The notes beneath the pieces were generated by a model. The model was not told the origin of the DNA and did no database searches. It worked only from the letters and a program-made list of their open reading frames with translations. Source: Viridibacillus soli (lineage in GTDB: Bacteria > Bacillota > Bacilli > Bacillales_A > Planococcaceae). From it: DNA of 64,000 nucleotides. The stretch spans positions 24,754 to 88,753 of the forward strand of contig NZ_JAEOAH010000024.1 in NCBI RefSeq assembly GCF_016612995.1. Direction: 5' to 3'. Below, one piece after another: positions 48,028 through 57,270 of the stretch. Both the position numbers and the translations under genes were made by a program. Each line of letters begins with the position of its first letter. Within the stretch, counting starts at the first letter, position 1.

Positions 48028-49203
48028 TTATTTAAATGCTTTTATAAATCTTTCAATACCATCCTCAAGTGTTGCTCTTGGACAAGCTATGTTCATACGA
48101 AGGAAACCACGACCAGATTCACCGTATTTAGAGCCTGGATCTAAAGCAAGCTTGCCAGTATGTAAAAGACGCTCCATCACTTCTTGTTCCTCTAGACCTG
48201 TCTCACGATAATCAATCCATAACAAGTATGTACCTTGAGGTTTTGTAATGTTAATACCCGGAACGGCAGCTGGAATCTTCTCTATAACAAGATCCATATT
48301 AGCTGAAAGATACGCCAACAGTTCAGCTAACCATTCTTCGCCCTCTGTATAAACTGCCTTCATAGCAGCGATGGCAAAAGTATTAGGCCCCATCTGCCCA
48401 TGTGAAGCAGAATTTTCGGAAAGTTTGCTGCGCATTGCATCGTCAGAAACAATCATCATAGCTATTTGGACACCTGCTAAGTTAAATGTTTTCGTTGGCG
48501 CCATACAAGTAATAATGCGAGCATCCTCTTCACTAGCAATTTTAGCAAGTGGCGTATGCTTATGCCCATCAAACATTAAATCAGCGTGAATTTCATCCGC
48601 CAAAATGAGTACATTGTACTTCGTGCAAAGTCGGAGCATCTCACGTAAATCATCCTCACTCCAGACGATACCTCCAGGATTATGTGGGTTACATAAAATG
48701 AATAATTTTACTTCTTCTTTCGCAGCACTTTTTTCAAAGGCGTCGAAATCTAATGAGTACTGACCATCCTTTTCTACCATCACACATTCTTCCATACCAC
48801 GATCAAGTGCAGTCGGCACAATAGAAAACGGAGGATAGACAGGAGGAGTAATTAAAATTTTATCTTGAGGCTTTGTAAATGTCTCCACAATTGACGCAAT
48901 AGCAGGTACAACACCACTATGATAGAGTACCCAATCTTTATTAATCGTCCAATCATGTCGCTTTTTAACCCAAGAGACAAAAGAACCCGTTGTAGAGTCA
49001 TCCACAATTGAATAACCTAAAACAGCATGATTCAAGCGCTCCCCGATGGCTTTTATTACTACTTCAGGGGCAGCGAAGTCCATGTCTGCCACCCACATTG
49101 GTAAAATAGTAGAAGCATCCTCAATTTGATAGATAGCCTCCATCATATCCCATTTTAACGAGTTTGTATTGCGCCTATTTATAACTTCATCGAATCTACT
49201 CAA
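48028..49203 (-). CDS. patB: PatB/MalY-type cystathionine beta-lyase
   Basis: A 391-residue pyridoxal-phosphate enzyme of the class I/II aminotransferase fold that cleaves cystathionine or other C-S bonds. The PLP lysine lies in MAPTKTFNLAGVQ (about 230-242); FILCNPHNPGGIVW (about 158-171) and LADEIHADL are typical. The TTG start follows AGAGGAA. The patB-yugE neighbourhood matches B. subtilis. Confidence 0.88.
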   Translation of the reverse strand: MSRFDEVINRRNTNSLKWDMMEAIYQIEDASTILPMWVADMDFAAPEVVIKAIGERLNHAVLGYSIVDDSTTGSFVSWVKKRHDWTINKDWVLYHSGVVPAIASIVETFTKPQDKILITPPVYPPFSIVPTALDRGMEECVMVEKDGQYSLDFDAFEKSAAKEEVKLFILCNPHNPGGIVWSEDDLREMLRLCTKYNVLILADEIHADLMFDGHKHTPLAKIASEEDARIITCMAPTKTFNLAGVQIAMMIVSDDAMRSKLSENSASHGQMGPNTFAIAAMKAVYTEGEEWLAELLAYLSANMDLVIEKIPAAVPGINITKPQGTYLLWIDYRETGLEEQEVMERLLHTGKLALDPGSKYGESGRGFLRMNIACPRATLEDGIERFIKAFK

Positions 49204-49278
49204 GCATATTCCTCTTTTCTTTTTTTATATCTATGTTATCATAACGGTTAAAGATGAAAAGTAATTAGGTGAAAAAAT

Positions 49279-49539
49279 ATGGAGAATATTGCAATGAACC
49301 GAAAAGCTGTACACATCCTTGAAGGCTGGGACCCGTTTGAAATGGGAAATTTCACATATGACACGGAGGCTGCCGATGTCGTAGCTGAACTACAGCATAT
49401 CGATGATCCAACAGTGCTCGGTAAGAAAATCCAAGAAATTTACGAGCAATCATTTGAAAGATGGATTCCGATTGAAAAGTGCGTCGAAATATCCTATAAG
49501 CTATTAGCGGTGAAATTCGAAGCAAAATGCATAGTGTAA
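49279..49539 (+). CDS. yugE: YugE family protein (DUF1871)
   Basis: An 86-residue soluble helical protein with the pattern LEGWDPFEMGNFTYDTEAAD (about 14-33), matching YugE. ATG follows AGGTGA seven bases away. Divergent from patB. Function unknown. Confidence 0.8.
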   Translation: MENIAMNRKAVHILEGWDPFEMGNFTYDTEAADVVAELQHIDDPTVLGKKIQEIYEQSFERWIPIEKCVEISYKLLAVKFEAKCIV

Positions 49540-49545
49540 AATAGA

Positions 49546-49588
49546 AAAAGCCTTATTGGTCGACGTAAATCGAGCAATAAGGCTTTTT
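49546..49588. terminator. Bidirectional terminator yugE/XRE gene
   Basis: AAAAAGCCTTATTG pairs with CAATAAGGCTTTTTTT around an inner CGA/TCG. Confidence 0.85.
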
Positions 49589-49592
49589 TTGT

Positions 49593-49805
49593 TTAGCTAA
49601 ATTGTAAACCATCCGTTAAGTTAGACAACGGCACTTCCAATGTATTTGAAAGTTTTAAAATAGTCTCTCTTGAAGGAATATCTTCTCCAGTTTCATAGCG
49701 CCCTAATTTTTCGGCACTAATACGAATTTTTAAAGATAATTCCTCGAGTGAAATATTACGCTCCTCGCGAAGTTGGCGAAGCTGAGTATGAAAATCTTGA
49801 TTCAT
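49593..49805 (-). CDS. XRE-family transcriptional regulator, small
   Basis: A 70-residue protein that is almost only a helix-turn-helix: LRQLREERNISLEELSLKIR followed by SAEKLGRYETGEDIPSRETI. It probably acts as a DNA-binding dimer. Two adjacent ATGs (49808, 49805) lie 12-15 bases after AAAGGAG. No target is evident; the divergent side holds yugE only at a distance. Confidence 0.8.
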   Translation of the reverse strand: MNQDFHTQLRQLREERNISLEELSLKIRISAEKLGRYETGEDIPSRETILKLSNTLEVPLSNLTDGLQFS

Positions 49806-49916
49806 CATAATAAATAAAGCACTCCTTTCAAATCGTCTACAATAAATGTGTTTTAAATTATAACACGGCCCGAACGAAGAAATTCCTATCATTAGTGACA
49901 GAAAAAAGACAATTTA

Positions 49917-51248
49917 CTATTTGAAGAAAATACCTTGGATAAATACAATAATAATTGCAATAGGTGCTACAAAACGAACAAGAATATGCCAAGTTGTGAA
50001 TATCCAACTCTTTGTATCTAATTCAGATGCGGCATCTGCTCTTGAAATTTTATAACCAGCGAAAATTGCTACTAGTAATGCTCCTATAGGCATACCAATA
50101 CTGTTTGTGAGGAAATCGGCAAAATCGAAAATCGAACGATTGAAAATTTGTATATCCGATAGCACACCAAATGATAAAGCACTTGGAATACCGATTATGA
50201 AAATGCCTAGGCCACATAACCATGAATACTGTTTACGTTTATCATATTTCGGACCCATCGCAGTTGCTACAACAATTTCTAACATAGCAATTGCAGACGT
50301 TACTGTCGCAAATAATAATAAGATAAAGAAGATAATCATGAATAGTGCACCGAATGGTATTTGCTGGAATACAGCAGGTAAAATGATAAAGACAAGCCCT
50401 GGTCCTTGGTCAGGTGAATAACCTAATGCAAACACTGCAGGGAAAATCACTAAACCTGCTAAAAGTGAAATACCGATATTCAACCAAGCCACGTTCATCG
50501 CTGAGCTACCGATTTTCTCTTCTTTCGATAAGTAAGAAGCATATGTCATCATGGCCGCAACTCCAACACTTAATGAGAAGAACGCTTGTCCTAAAGCCAT
50601 TAATAATGTTTTACCAGTTAAGTATGACCAGTCTGGAACGAACATGAATTTAATACCTTCCATAGCACCATCCAATGTTAAAGATCGGACAACTAACACG
50701 ATAAAGAATACGAATAGTAAAGGCATCATCCATTTACTTGCTTTTTCAATGCCGTTTTTAACTCCGCCTTGTACAATCCAAACCGTCAAGAACAAGAATG
50801 CGCCTTGTGCAATAACGACTTCCCATGGATTTTGTGTAATGGAGTTAAATAACTCACCATAATAATCTTGGCTACTACCAGTTAATTTGAAAGCAACTGC
50901 GCGAACAATATAACTTAGAATCCATCCACCAACAACGCTGTAGAAGGATAAAATAATAGAAGAAAATATAAAACCAGCCCATCCTGTAAAATACCAGCGT
51001 GTTCCTGGAGCTTGTTTTTTAAATGAAGTAACAGCATCCGATTGGCCACGTCGCCCAATCATAAATTCAGCAACCAATATAGGCAGTCCGATGACTAATG
51101 TACATAAAATAAATAGTAAAATGAAAACACTACCACCATTAGTACCAGCCATATATGGAAACTTCCAAATAGCCCCTAAACCGATGGCACTACCAGCTGC
51201 CGCTAAAATAAATCCTATCTTTGACGCAAATTGATCCCTATTAGACAC
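49917..51248 (-). CDS. Sodium-dependent transporter (NSS/SNF family)
   Basis: A 443-residue, roughly 11-helix transporter of the neurotransmitter:sodium symporter family, probably importing an amino acid with Na+. The hallmark N-terminal sequence SKIGFILAAAGSAIGLGAIW (about 9-28), which forms the Na+ and substrate site, is intact, as is WKFPYMAG. The GTG start follows AAAGGAGGA. The Na+ gradient could be kept by Mrp. Confidence 0.9.
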   Translation of the reverse strand: MSNRDQFASKIGFILAAAGSAIGLGAIWKFPYMAGTNGGSVFILLFILCTLVIGLPILVAEFMIGRRGQSDAVTSFKKQAPGTRWYFTGWAGFIFSSIILSFYSVVGGWILSYIVRAVAFKLTGSSQDYYGELFNSITQNPWEVVIAQGAFLFLTVWIVQGGVKNGIEKASKWMMPLLFVFFIVLVVRSLTLDGAMEGIKFMFVPDWSYLTGKTLLMALGQAFFSLSVGVAAMMTYASYLSKEEKIGSSAMNVAWLNIGISLLAGLVIFPAVFALGYSPDQGPGLVFIILPAVFQQIPFGALFMIIFFILLLFATVTSAIAMLEIVVATAMGPKYDKRKQYSWLCGLGIFIIGIPSALSFGVLSDIQIFNRSIFDFADFLTNSIGMPIGALLVAIFAGYKISRADAASELDTKSWIFTTWHILVRFVAPIAIIIVFIQGIFFK

Positions 51249-51380
51249 TTTGTATGTCCTCCTTTTTGTAAGGATTGTTCTATTCTACAACACCTAGTAA
51301 CAAAAAAGTATAGTAATTGTGAAACAATATTGAAAGTTCTGTCGTATCACCTACAGAACAACAGAGAGCGAGGGGGAACA

Positions 51381-51938
51381 ATGACAGATAAGGAGTTAAT
51401 AACGCAAGCGCAAGGTGGAGATATAGAAGCCTATACAAAGCTTATGCAATTACATCATCGAACCGTTGAAAGGTTTGCCTTTCAGTGTGGTGTCCATAGC
51501 ACAGATATACCGGATATCACACAAGAGGTATTTGTTAAGATATACCGCTTTTTGCATCAATTCAATCAAGATCGGTTCACAACATGGCTCTATAAAATCA
51601 CATTAAATGCAACGCGCGACTATTATCGCAAAGAATCACGTGAAAAGTCGAAGGAAGAAAAACTCACAAAAAGCAGCGCACGCCATACATACACACCATC
51701 TGCTGAGGAGCGAATTCTAGTCTTTGAAGAGGATCAGACATTACACCAAGCCATCTTACAGTTAGACGAAAAATATCGTTATCCCATCGTGCTCTATTAT
51801 TTTCATGAATTAACATACGAACAAATTGCAGAAGTATTAAATACACCATTATCAACAGTGAAGACACGGCTACTCCGCGCCAAGGAGCAGCTAAAAAGAG
51901 TGCTAACAACAAACGGAGGTGCTGAAAGTGGACGATAA
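51381..51938 (+). CDS. ECF-type RNA polymerase sigma factor
   Basis: A 185-residue sigma-70-family factor of the ECF type. Region 2 (about 22-85) includes DIPDITQEVFVKIYRFLHQF and TWLYKITLNATRDYYRK; region 4 (about 120-175) includes LDEKYRYPIVLYYFHELTYE and the helix-turn-helix AEVLNTPLSTVKTRLLRAKE. ATG at 51381 follows GAGGGGG. It overlaps the next gene, which looks like its membrane partner. Confidence 0.92.
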   Translation: MTDKELITQAQGGDIEAYTKLMQLHHRTVERFAFQCGVHSTDIPDITQEVFVKIYRFLHQFNQDRFTTWLYKITLNATRDYYRKESREKSKEEKLTKSSARHTYTPSAEERILVFEEDQTLHQAILQLDEKYRYPIVLYYFHELTYEQIAEVLNTPLSTVKTRLLRAKEQLKRVLTTNGGAESGR

Positions 51939-53667
51939 ACAATTTGAAGATCGTATGAGGCTACTAAAAAAATCTTATGATCGTGTACCATCACAATTTC
52001 AGCAGGAAGAAATAATAGAGCAAATTGAAATTGAAAAACAATCACAAACAGTAGACCTAATAAGAAAGCCACGTAAAAATCGCCAAAAGCTAACTATATG
52101 GGCTATTAGCATCGCGAGCATTTTTGTTATAAGTATTTTAGGTGCCACTTTTATACTTGAAAGTGACAAGGAAAACAATCAAGGTGGAAAAGGACAATAT
52201 ACTTTGGCGGAAGTGTTTAAAGATGTAGAAAAGGATTATCCAATTACTAGAGAAAAAAACCGGAAGCTTTTAAAAATGAAAGAAGAAGATTTTGCTGAAT
52301 TAGATTTTGTTAAAGTGGCGGACTCTAAATATAATATGTATAAAAATGCAGCAAAAAAAGATGCTGGGAAATACTTAATGTCAGCAAAAGAAAAGGCTAA
52401 TATATATGATCAAATAATTAAGCGTATCCAGTTACCATTACCATTAATTGTTATAGCAGCATCTAATCCAAAAAAATTATCGGAATCTGAAGCTAAGAAA
52501 TACATCTCAGATTATTATTTTCGTACAGAGGATTTGGTTAACTACTATGAAAATTTATTTTCAGATTATAAAGAGGAAATAAAAGCGTTAAGTAAAGATG
52601 GACAATTAAATGAACAAACCATTCCAATGAATAGAGAACGATTGCCACAGGAGCTGCAAGATGCCATCGAAGGAGCTCGGAGTCAAAATCTACATTTGAA
52701 AGTAGTAAATAGTAAATTTGTTTTTGCCTATTTAAATGATTTTGCAGTGAAAAAACTGCGAGATAAAATATCTGATAGACTATTGGGCTACTTAACCATT
52801 ATTGAAAAGGCGCCCTATTCATATGATGCAACTCTATTACATCCTGTTGAAGAAACAGGAAATATTTTGAATACAATTGAACGTACATTGAATTTAGTTG
52901 ATAAAGAAGAAATTACTTTTTTTAATGCCATAGAATATGATTATGCTGAAATGGCTTTTTATTTTTTAATCGGTTCAAATGAACATCCTGTTTTTGATAA
53001 GAAAGGTAAGGTTAATCAGGAATATCGTGATGCATGGCAAAATGTATTAGCAAGGAGCCCTAAATATTCCCCACTAGCTGTGTATTTAGAACCTATCATA
53101 AGGGATTTTCAATCAACAAATTGGACTACTTCTGAAAACTGGGAAAATGTCTTATCTATTGATATAAAAAAAGTAATGGAAAATAAGTTGAAGGAAGCAT
53201 CTCTCGATAATTTTGGAGATGAGTACTATGAGGATTTAACAATAATCAATTCGGAATTTGAATCTCAAAATCATATGTATTTAAAAAATACTCTAGGTCC
53301 AAATGCTAAAGCTTTGTTCAAGGAGGCTAAAGCAACTGATATTGTTGGTTTATATTATAACAGCATGCGTCTTAAACATTTTGATACAGTCCTTGAGCTG
53401 TATGCTAAAGGTAAGCAATATGACATACCTTCAGAAGAACAAATAATGAAAAATAGATTGGAGTCTTTTGAAGATGTAACTAGGCTTAGTGATATTATGG
53501 AGTATATGATTTTCATACAAAGTAGCACGGAAAAAGGAGAACCTGAAAAGGGTATTGTTCGAGTAATAATGAAGAAAGAAGCAAAAGAAGATTCAATAAG
53601 AGTTGAGGAATTTCAACTTATTAAGGAAGATGTTGGTTGGCGCATTCTCTACACAGAAGCTCAGTGA
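51928..53667 (+). CDS. Putative membrane anti-sigma-like partner, large extracytoplasmic domain
   Basis: A 579-residue protein. The N-terminal 53 residues are cytoplasmic, a single helix follows (about 54-77, KLTIWAISIASIFVISILGA), and about 500 residues lie outside. It overlaps the sigma gene by 11 bp, and the GTG start at 51928 follows GGAGG, giving the usual ECF sigma/anti-sigma arrangement. The short N-terminus lacks an obvious zinc-binding anti-sigma motif. The large outer domain, rich in Lys and Glu, matches no family I recognise. Codon usage is more AT-rich than its neighbours. Confidence 0.65.
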   Translation: MDDKQFEDRMRLLKKSYDRVPSQFQQEEIIEQIEIEKQSQTVDLIRKPRKNRQKLTIWAISIASIFVISILGATFILESDKENNQGGKGQYTLAEVFKDVEKDYPITREKNRKLLKMKEEDFAELDFVKVADSKYNMYKNAAKKDAGKYLMSAKEKANIYDQIIKRIQLPLPLIVIAASNPKKLSESEAKKYISDYYFRTEDLVNYYENLFSDYKEEIKALSKDGQLNEQTIPMNRERLPQELQDAIEGARSQNLHLKVVNSKFVFAYLNDFAVKKLRDKISDRLLGYLTIIEKAPYSYDATLLHPVEETGNILNTIERTLNLVDKEEITFFNAIEYDYAEMAFYFLIGSNEHPVFDKKGKVNQEYRDAWQNVLARSPKYSPLAVYLEPIIRDFQSTNWTTSENWENVLSIDIKKVMENKLKEASLDNFGDEYYEDLTIINSEFESQNHMYLKNTLGPNAKALFKEAKATDIVGLYYNSMRLKHFDTVLELYAKGKQYDIPSEEQIMKNRLESFEDVTRLSDIMEYMIFIQSSTEKGEPEKGIVRVIMKKEAKEDSIRVEEFQLIKEDVGWRILYTEAQ

Positions 53668-53745
53668 ATTTTGCCCGTATTATACCACTATGTTATAATT
53701 TAACATGAATATAGTGTATATAGTTACAGAAGGTAGGAAGGGCTT

Positions 53746-54126
53746 ATGGCGTACAAATATGAAGTAGGAGACGTGTTAACCGGTAAGGTCACAGGAATAC
53801 AGCCGTATGGGGCGTTCGTCGCTCTTGATGAAAATACCCAAGGATTAGTGCATATTTCTGAAATTACTTACGGTTTCGTAAAAAATATTACGGATCTTTT
53901 ATCGGTTGGTCAGGAAGTACATGTAAAGGTACTTGAAATCGATGAACATGCAAGCAAAATCAGCTTATCTATTCGTGCACTGCAAGAACGCCCAGTAATG
54001 AAACGTAAAGAAAATGCGCCGAGAAAATCTTTACAAGCGCGAGTTGACGAAAAAGATGCGGTGGGCTTTAATTCGTTGAAAGAAAAGTTACAAGATTGGA
54101 TCGATCAATCAGGTATAAAAGGATAA
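53746..54126 (+). CDS. yugI: S1-domain RNA-binding protein YugI
   Basis: A 126-residue cytoplasmic protein with one S1 RNA-binding domain (about 5-76: GDVLTGKVTGIQPYGAFVAL, then GLVHISEI and VKVLEID). It matches general stress protein 13/CvfD-type proteins that bind ribosomes or RNA. The basic linker and acidic tail follow. ATG has an AGGAAGG site. Confidence 0.9.
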   Translation: MAYKYEVGDVLTGKVTGIQPYGAFVALDENTQGLVHISEITYGFVKNITDLLSVGQEVHVKVLEIDEHASKISLSIRALQERPVMKRKENAPRKSLQARVDEKDAVGFNSLKEKLQDWIDQSGIKG

Positions 54127-54129
54127 TGG

Positions 54130-54163
54130 AAAAGAGGGCTCACAAAAGTGAGACCCTCTTTTT
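54130..54163. terminator. Bidirectional terminator yugI/RocR-like gene
   Basis: AAAGAGGGCTCAC / GTGAGACCCTCTTT with an AAAA loop. Confidence 0.85.
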
Positions 54164-55469
54164 ATTTCTTCATTTTACGAATACGGTATTGTAAATTTTG
54201 TCTACTCATCCCAAGCGCATTAGCAGTTTTCGTAATATTACCTTGATACATATTCAATGCCTTTTGCAAATAATACTCCTCGGCCTCACGTAAATATTCA
54301 TCTAGCGGTAATAATTCCTTCGCATTTTGTACGACAAAGTAGGAGGCATCATGTGAAGAATCACGGAATGCTTGGACTTTCCATTTAAAATGGAGCGGCA
54401 ACATTTCAAACGTAATCAATTCCTCCATCGTGACCATCGAAGCAATTTCATCGAGTAATATTTCTAATTCCTTTAAATTTCCCGGCCAATCATATAGATG
54501 GAAAAGTTCATCTACCTCACTAGATAAACCTTGAATATTAGAGCTAAAACGTTGGCGATGGCGTATTAAATAATCTTTTACAAATGGTTTAATATCTTCT
54601 TGTCTTGCGTGTAGTGGAGGCACATTAATCGTTACAGATGCGAAAAAGTAATATAGTTCTTTCAATAGCTGCCCAGAGGCAACTAAGTCAATAGGATCGC
54701 CACCGATACTGGCGATGAACATATGACTTTTCGTTTGACTATCCTCTAATAATTGTAATAATTTCTCCTGCAATGCTAAAGCTAAAAATTCAATACGCTC
54801 GCAAAAAATTGTGCAGTTAGTAAGCGAATGTGTACTTTCATAAAGTTTATCTAAAATGGATGAATCTGAACGCTGACAGAAAATCGTAATGAAATGTTGA
54901 TTCGTCGGAGCTAAATTGTGATGGATGCCTTCAGCAATTAAATCTTTACCAGTGCCAGATTCCCCAATTAAAAGTACAGGAAGCCTTGCTGTTGAAGCTT
55001 TTTCTGCTGTTTGTATGACCACTTTCATCGGCGCAGATACAGCGGTAATAGACGAAAAAGTAATCGGTTCTCCGTAACGTCTTAATGGCTGGTAAACGAG
55101 CTTTTCAAGTGTTGTAATATCACGTGCAAACTCGATAGCCCCAATTAACTCATCATTTTCAATGACGGGAAATGTATCATTGATTGTCGTTATTTCTTGG
55201 CCATTATGATTCCAATAGGTTTGCTTAACATTAAGTACCTTTTCCCCTGTTTGTAGAACATGCAGTAATGTACTTTCTTCATGCTCAAATTGAAAGAGTT
55301 CCAAAATGGAGCGGTCGGTAACATCCTCCAAATTTAATCCTTCAATATCCTTCATTTTTTCGTTATAAATAATCGTCTGACCTTGTGCATTTACAGCGTG
55401 AATCCCTACAGAAGCATGTTCTGTCGCATAGCGATAAAAAGGTGAAAAATCGTTGTCAAATCGTTTCAT
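54162..55469 (-). CDS. RocR-like regulator with degenerate AAA+ domain
   Basis: A 435-residue regulator with the three-part layout of sigma-54 activators such as RocR. It has a PAS domain (about 10-115), an AAA+ domain with intact Walker A GESGTGKD (about 168-175), and a Fis-type helix-turn-helix at the end (NITKTANALGMSRQNLQYRI). However, the GAFTGA loop that contacts sigma-54 is absent, the Walker B acids are replaced (NCTIFCERIEFL), and the arginine-finger segment reads ELYYFFAS. It therefore is unlikely to open sigma-54 promoters. It is divergent from rocA, whose upstream region holds two palindromes. It may act like TyrR of E. coli, working with the ordinary sigma factor; this is inference. 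Confidence 0.8.
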   Translation of the reverse strand: MKRFDNDFSPFYRYATEHASVGIHAVNAQGQTIIYNEKMKDIEGLNLEDVTDRSILELFQFEHEESTLLHVLQTGEKVLNVKQTYWNHNGQEITTINDTFPVIENDELIGAIEFARDITTLEKLVYQPLRRYGEPITFSSITAVSAPMKVVIQTAEKASTARLPVLLIGESGTGKDLIAEGIHHNLAPTNQHFITIFCQRSDSSILDKLYESTHSLTNCTIFCERIEFLALALQEKLLQLLEDSQTKSHMFIASIGGDPIDLVASGQLLKELYYFFASVTINVPPLHARQEDIKPFVKDYLIRHRQRFSSNIQGLSSEVDELFHLYDWPGNLKELEILLDEIASMVTMEELITFEMLPLHFKWKVQAFRDSSHDASYFVVQNAKELLPLDEYLREAEEYYLQKALNMYQGNITKTANALGMSRQNLQYRIRKMKK

Positions 55470-55513
55470 ATTGTCACCACTTTGAATTTTTTTATAATTT
55501 TAAATATTTTTAC

Positions 55514-55582
55514 TTGAAAAACGCAACAATCTTTTGCATTATTATAAGTGTAAACAATTTAATTATGCAAATAAATTTTGCA
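55514..55582 (+). promoter_or_regulatory. rocA promoter region with two 17-bp palindromic operators
   Basis: Palindromes of the form TGCAAA-N5-TTTGCA occur at 55566-55582 (perfect) and 55522-55538 (CGCAAC-AATCT-TTTGCA, left arm degenerate), 44 bp centre to centre, about four helix turns. The first lies between and over a sigma-A-like TTGAAA (55514-55519), 17 bp, CATTAT (55537-55542). A divergent promoter for the regulator may use the same site as its -35 (TTGCGT). RocR-type sites in B. subtilis have a similar GCAAA/TTTGC shape from memory. Confidence 0.55.
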
Positions 55583-55607
55583 CTTACATCACAAAGGAGG
55601 ATTTCAA

Positions 55608-57152
55608 ATGATTCCGTACAAACATGAACCATTTACAGATTTCTCAACAGAGGAGAACAACAAAGCGTATTTAGAGGCTTTAAAAAAGGTGGAAGGATAT
55701 CTTGGGGAAGAATATCCGTTAATCATCGGTGGAGAACGCATCACAACGAATGATAAGATCGTGTCATATAATCCAGCAAATAAAGAAGAGGTCATCGGCT
55801 CAGTATCAAAGGCTGACAAAGAGCTAGCTGAAAAAGCGATGCAAGTGGCAGATGAAACGTTTAATACATGGAAGAAAGTAAAACCTGAAATTCGTGCAGA
55901 TGTTCTATTCAAAGCAGCAGCAATTATTCGCCGTCGCAAACATGAATTTTCAGCATTATTGTCGAAAGAAGCAGGTAAGCCTTGGAATGAGGCCGATGCA
56001 GATACTGCAGAAGCAATCGACTTTTTAGAATACTATGGTCGCCAAATGCTACGTCTTAAAGACGGCCAACCAGTTGAAAGTCGCCCAGGCGAATTCAATC
56101 GCTATGACTATATTCCACTAGGAGTAGGAGTAATCATTTCACCTTGGAACTTCCCATTTGCCATTATGGCAGGGACTGCAGTGGCTGCTGTTGTAACAGG
56201 AAACACGGTGTTATTAAAGCCAGCTTCAACGACTCCAGTAGTCGCTTATAAATTTGTGGAAATTCTTGAAGAGGCCGGTTTACCAGCTGGCGTTGTTAAC
56301 TACATTCCAGGATCAGGAGCGGAGGTAGGCGACTACTTAGTAGATCATCCGAAAACACGCTTCATCAGCTTCACTGGTTCTCGTGATGTTGGTTTGCGCA
56401 TTTATGAACGCGCTTCAAAACTAAATGACGGTCAAATTTGGCTAAAACGTGTAATTGCTGAAATGGGCGGTAAAGATACGATTGTAGTTGATAAGGAAGC
56501 AGATTTAGAATTAGCTGCACAGTCAATCGTAAAATCAGCATTCGGCTTTAGTGGCCAAAAATGTTCTGCTTGTTCACGTGCAGTCATTGTAGAAGATGTT
56601 TACGATGAAGTACTAGCTCGTGTTGAGGAGTTAACAAAAGGCTTATCTGTTGGTGACCCAACGGATGTATCGAACTTTACTGGCCCAGTAATCGATGCAG
56701 CAGCATTCAAGAAAATTACTAACTACATCGAAATTGGTAAAGGAGAAGGTCGCATTGTTGCTGGTGGTACTGCAGATGATTCAAAAGGTTTCTTCGTAAA
56801 TCCAACAGTAATAGCGGATGTGACTCCTGAAGCGCGTGTGATGAAAGAAGAAATCTTTGGTCCGGTGGTTGCTATTGCAAAAGCAAAAGACTTCGATGAA
56901 GCATTAGCCATTGCAAACAATACTGAATACGGCTTAACAGGTGCAGTAATTACAAATAATCGTATGAATCAAGAAAAAGCACGTGAAGATTTCCATGTAG
57001 GTAATCTATATTTCAACCGCGGCTGTACAGGTGCAATTGTTGGTTACCAACCATTTGGTGGTTTCAATATGTCTGGAACAGATTCTAAAGCAGGTGGGCC
57101 AGACTACTTACAACTGCATATGCAAGCAAAAACAACTTCAGAGACATTATAA
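55608..57152 (+). CDS. rocA: Delta-1-pyrroline-5-carboxylate dehydrogenase
   Basis: A 514-residue NAD-dependent aldehyde dehydrogenase that oxidises glutamate semialdehyde to glutamate in proline and arginine breakdown. The cofactor segment [18 protein letters not shown] (about 179-196), the catalytic Glu in VIAEMGGKD (about 282-290) and catalytic Cys in [13 protein letters not shown] (about 315-327) are present. ATG at 55608 follows AAAGGAGG. It is the first gene of the roc-type cluster. Confidence 0.94.
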   Translation: MIPYKHEPFTDFSTEENNKAYLEALKKVEGYLGEEYPLIIGGERITTNDKIVSYNPANKEEVIGSVSKADKELAEKAMQVADETFNTWKKVKPEIRADVLFKAAAIIRRRKHEFSALLSKEAGKPWNEADADTAEAIDFLEYYGRQMLRLKDGQPVESRPGEFNRYDYIPLGVGVIISPWNFPFAIMAGTAVAAVVTGNTVLLKPASTTPVVAYKFVEILEEAGLPAGVVNYIPGSGAEVGDYLVDHPKTRFISFTGSRDVGLRIYERASKLNDGQIWLKRVIAEMGGKDTIVVDKEADLELAAQSIVKSAFGFSGQKCSACSRAVIVEDVYDEVLARVEELTKGLSVGDPTDVSNFTGPVIDAAAFKKITNYIEIGKGEGRIVAGGTADDSKGFFVNPTVIADVTPEARVMKEEIFGPVVAIAKAKDFDEALAIANNTEYGLTGAVITNNRMNQEKAREDFHVGNLYFNRGCTGAIVGYQPFGGFNMSGTDSKAGGPDYLQLHMQAKTTSETL

Positions 57153-57198
57153 CAAAATTGTATTTATCACTGATATTTGATATCACTGCATGCAACGT

Positions 57199-57230
57199 GG
57201 CAGACCATCCCATAGGTGTCTGCCGTTTTT
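57199..57230 (+). terminator. Intrinsic terminator between rocA and rocD
   Basis: GGCAGAC (57199-57205) pairs with GTCTGCC (57218-57224), then GTTTTT. It suggests rocA can end separately from rocD. Confidence 0.7.
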
Positions 57231-57270
57231 ATAAAGAGTAAGCTTTTTTTAAACCAAGGGGGAATTTATA

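Noticed and set aside
55520..55545. A sigma-54 type -24/-12 promoter for rocA (CGCAAC ... TTGCAT)
   Set aside because: The GG of the -24 box is absent and the spacing is off. The bases are better explained as a palindromic operator, and the regulator lacks the sigma-54 contact loop.
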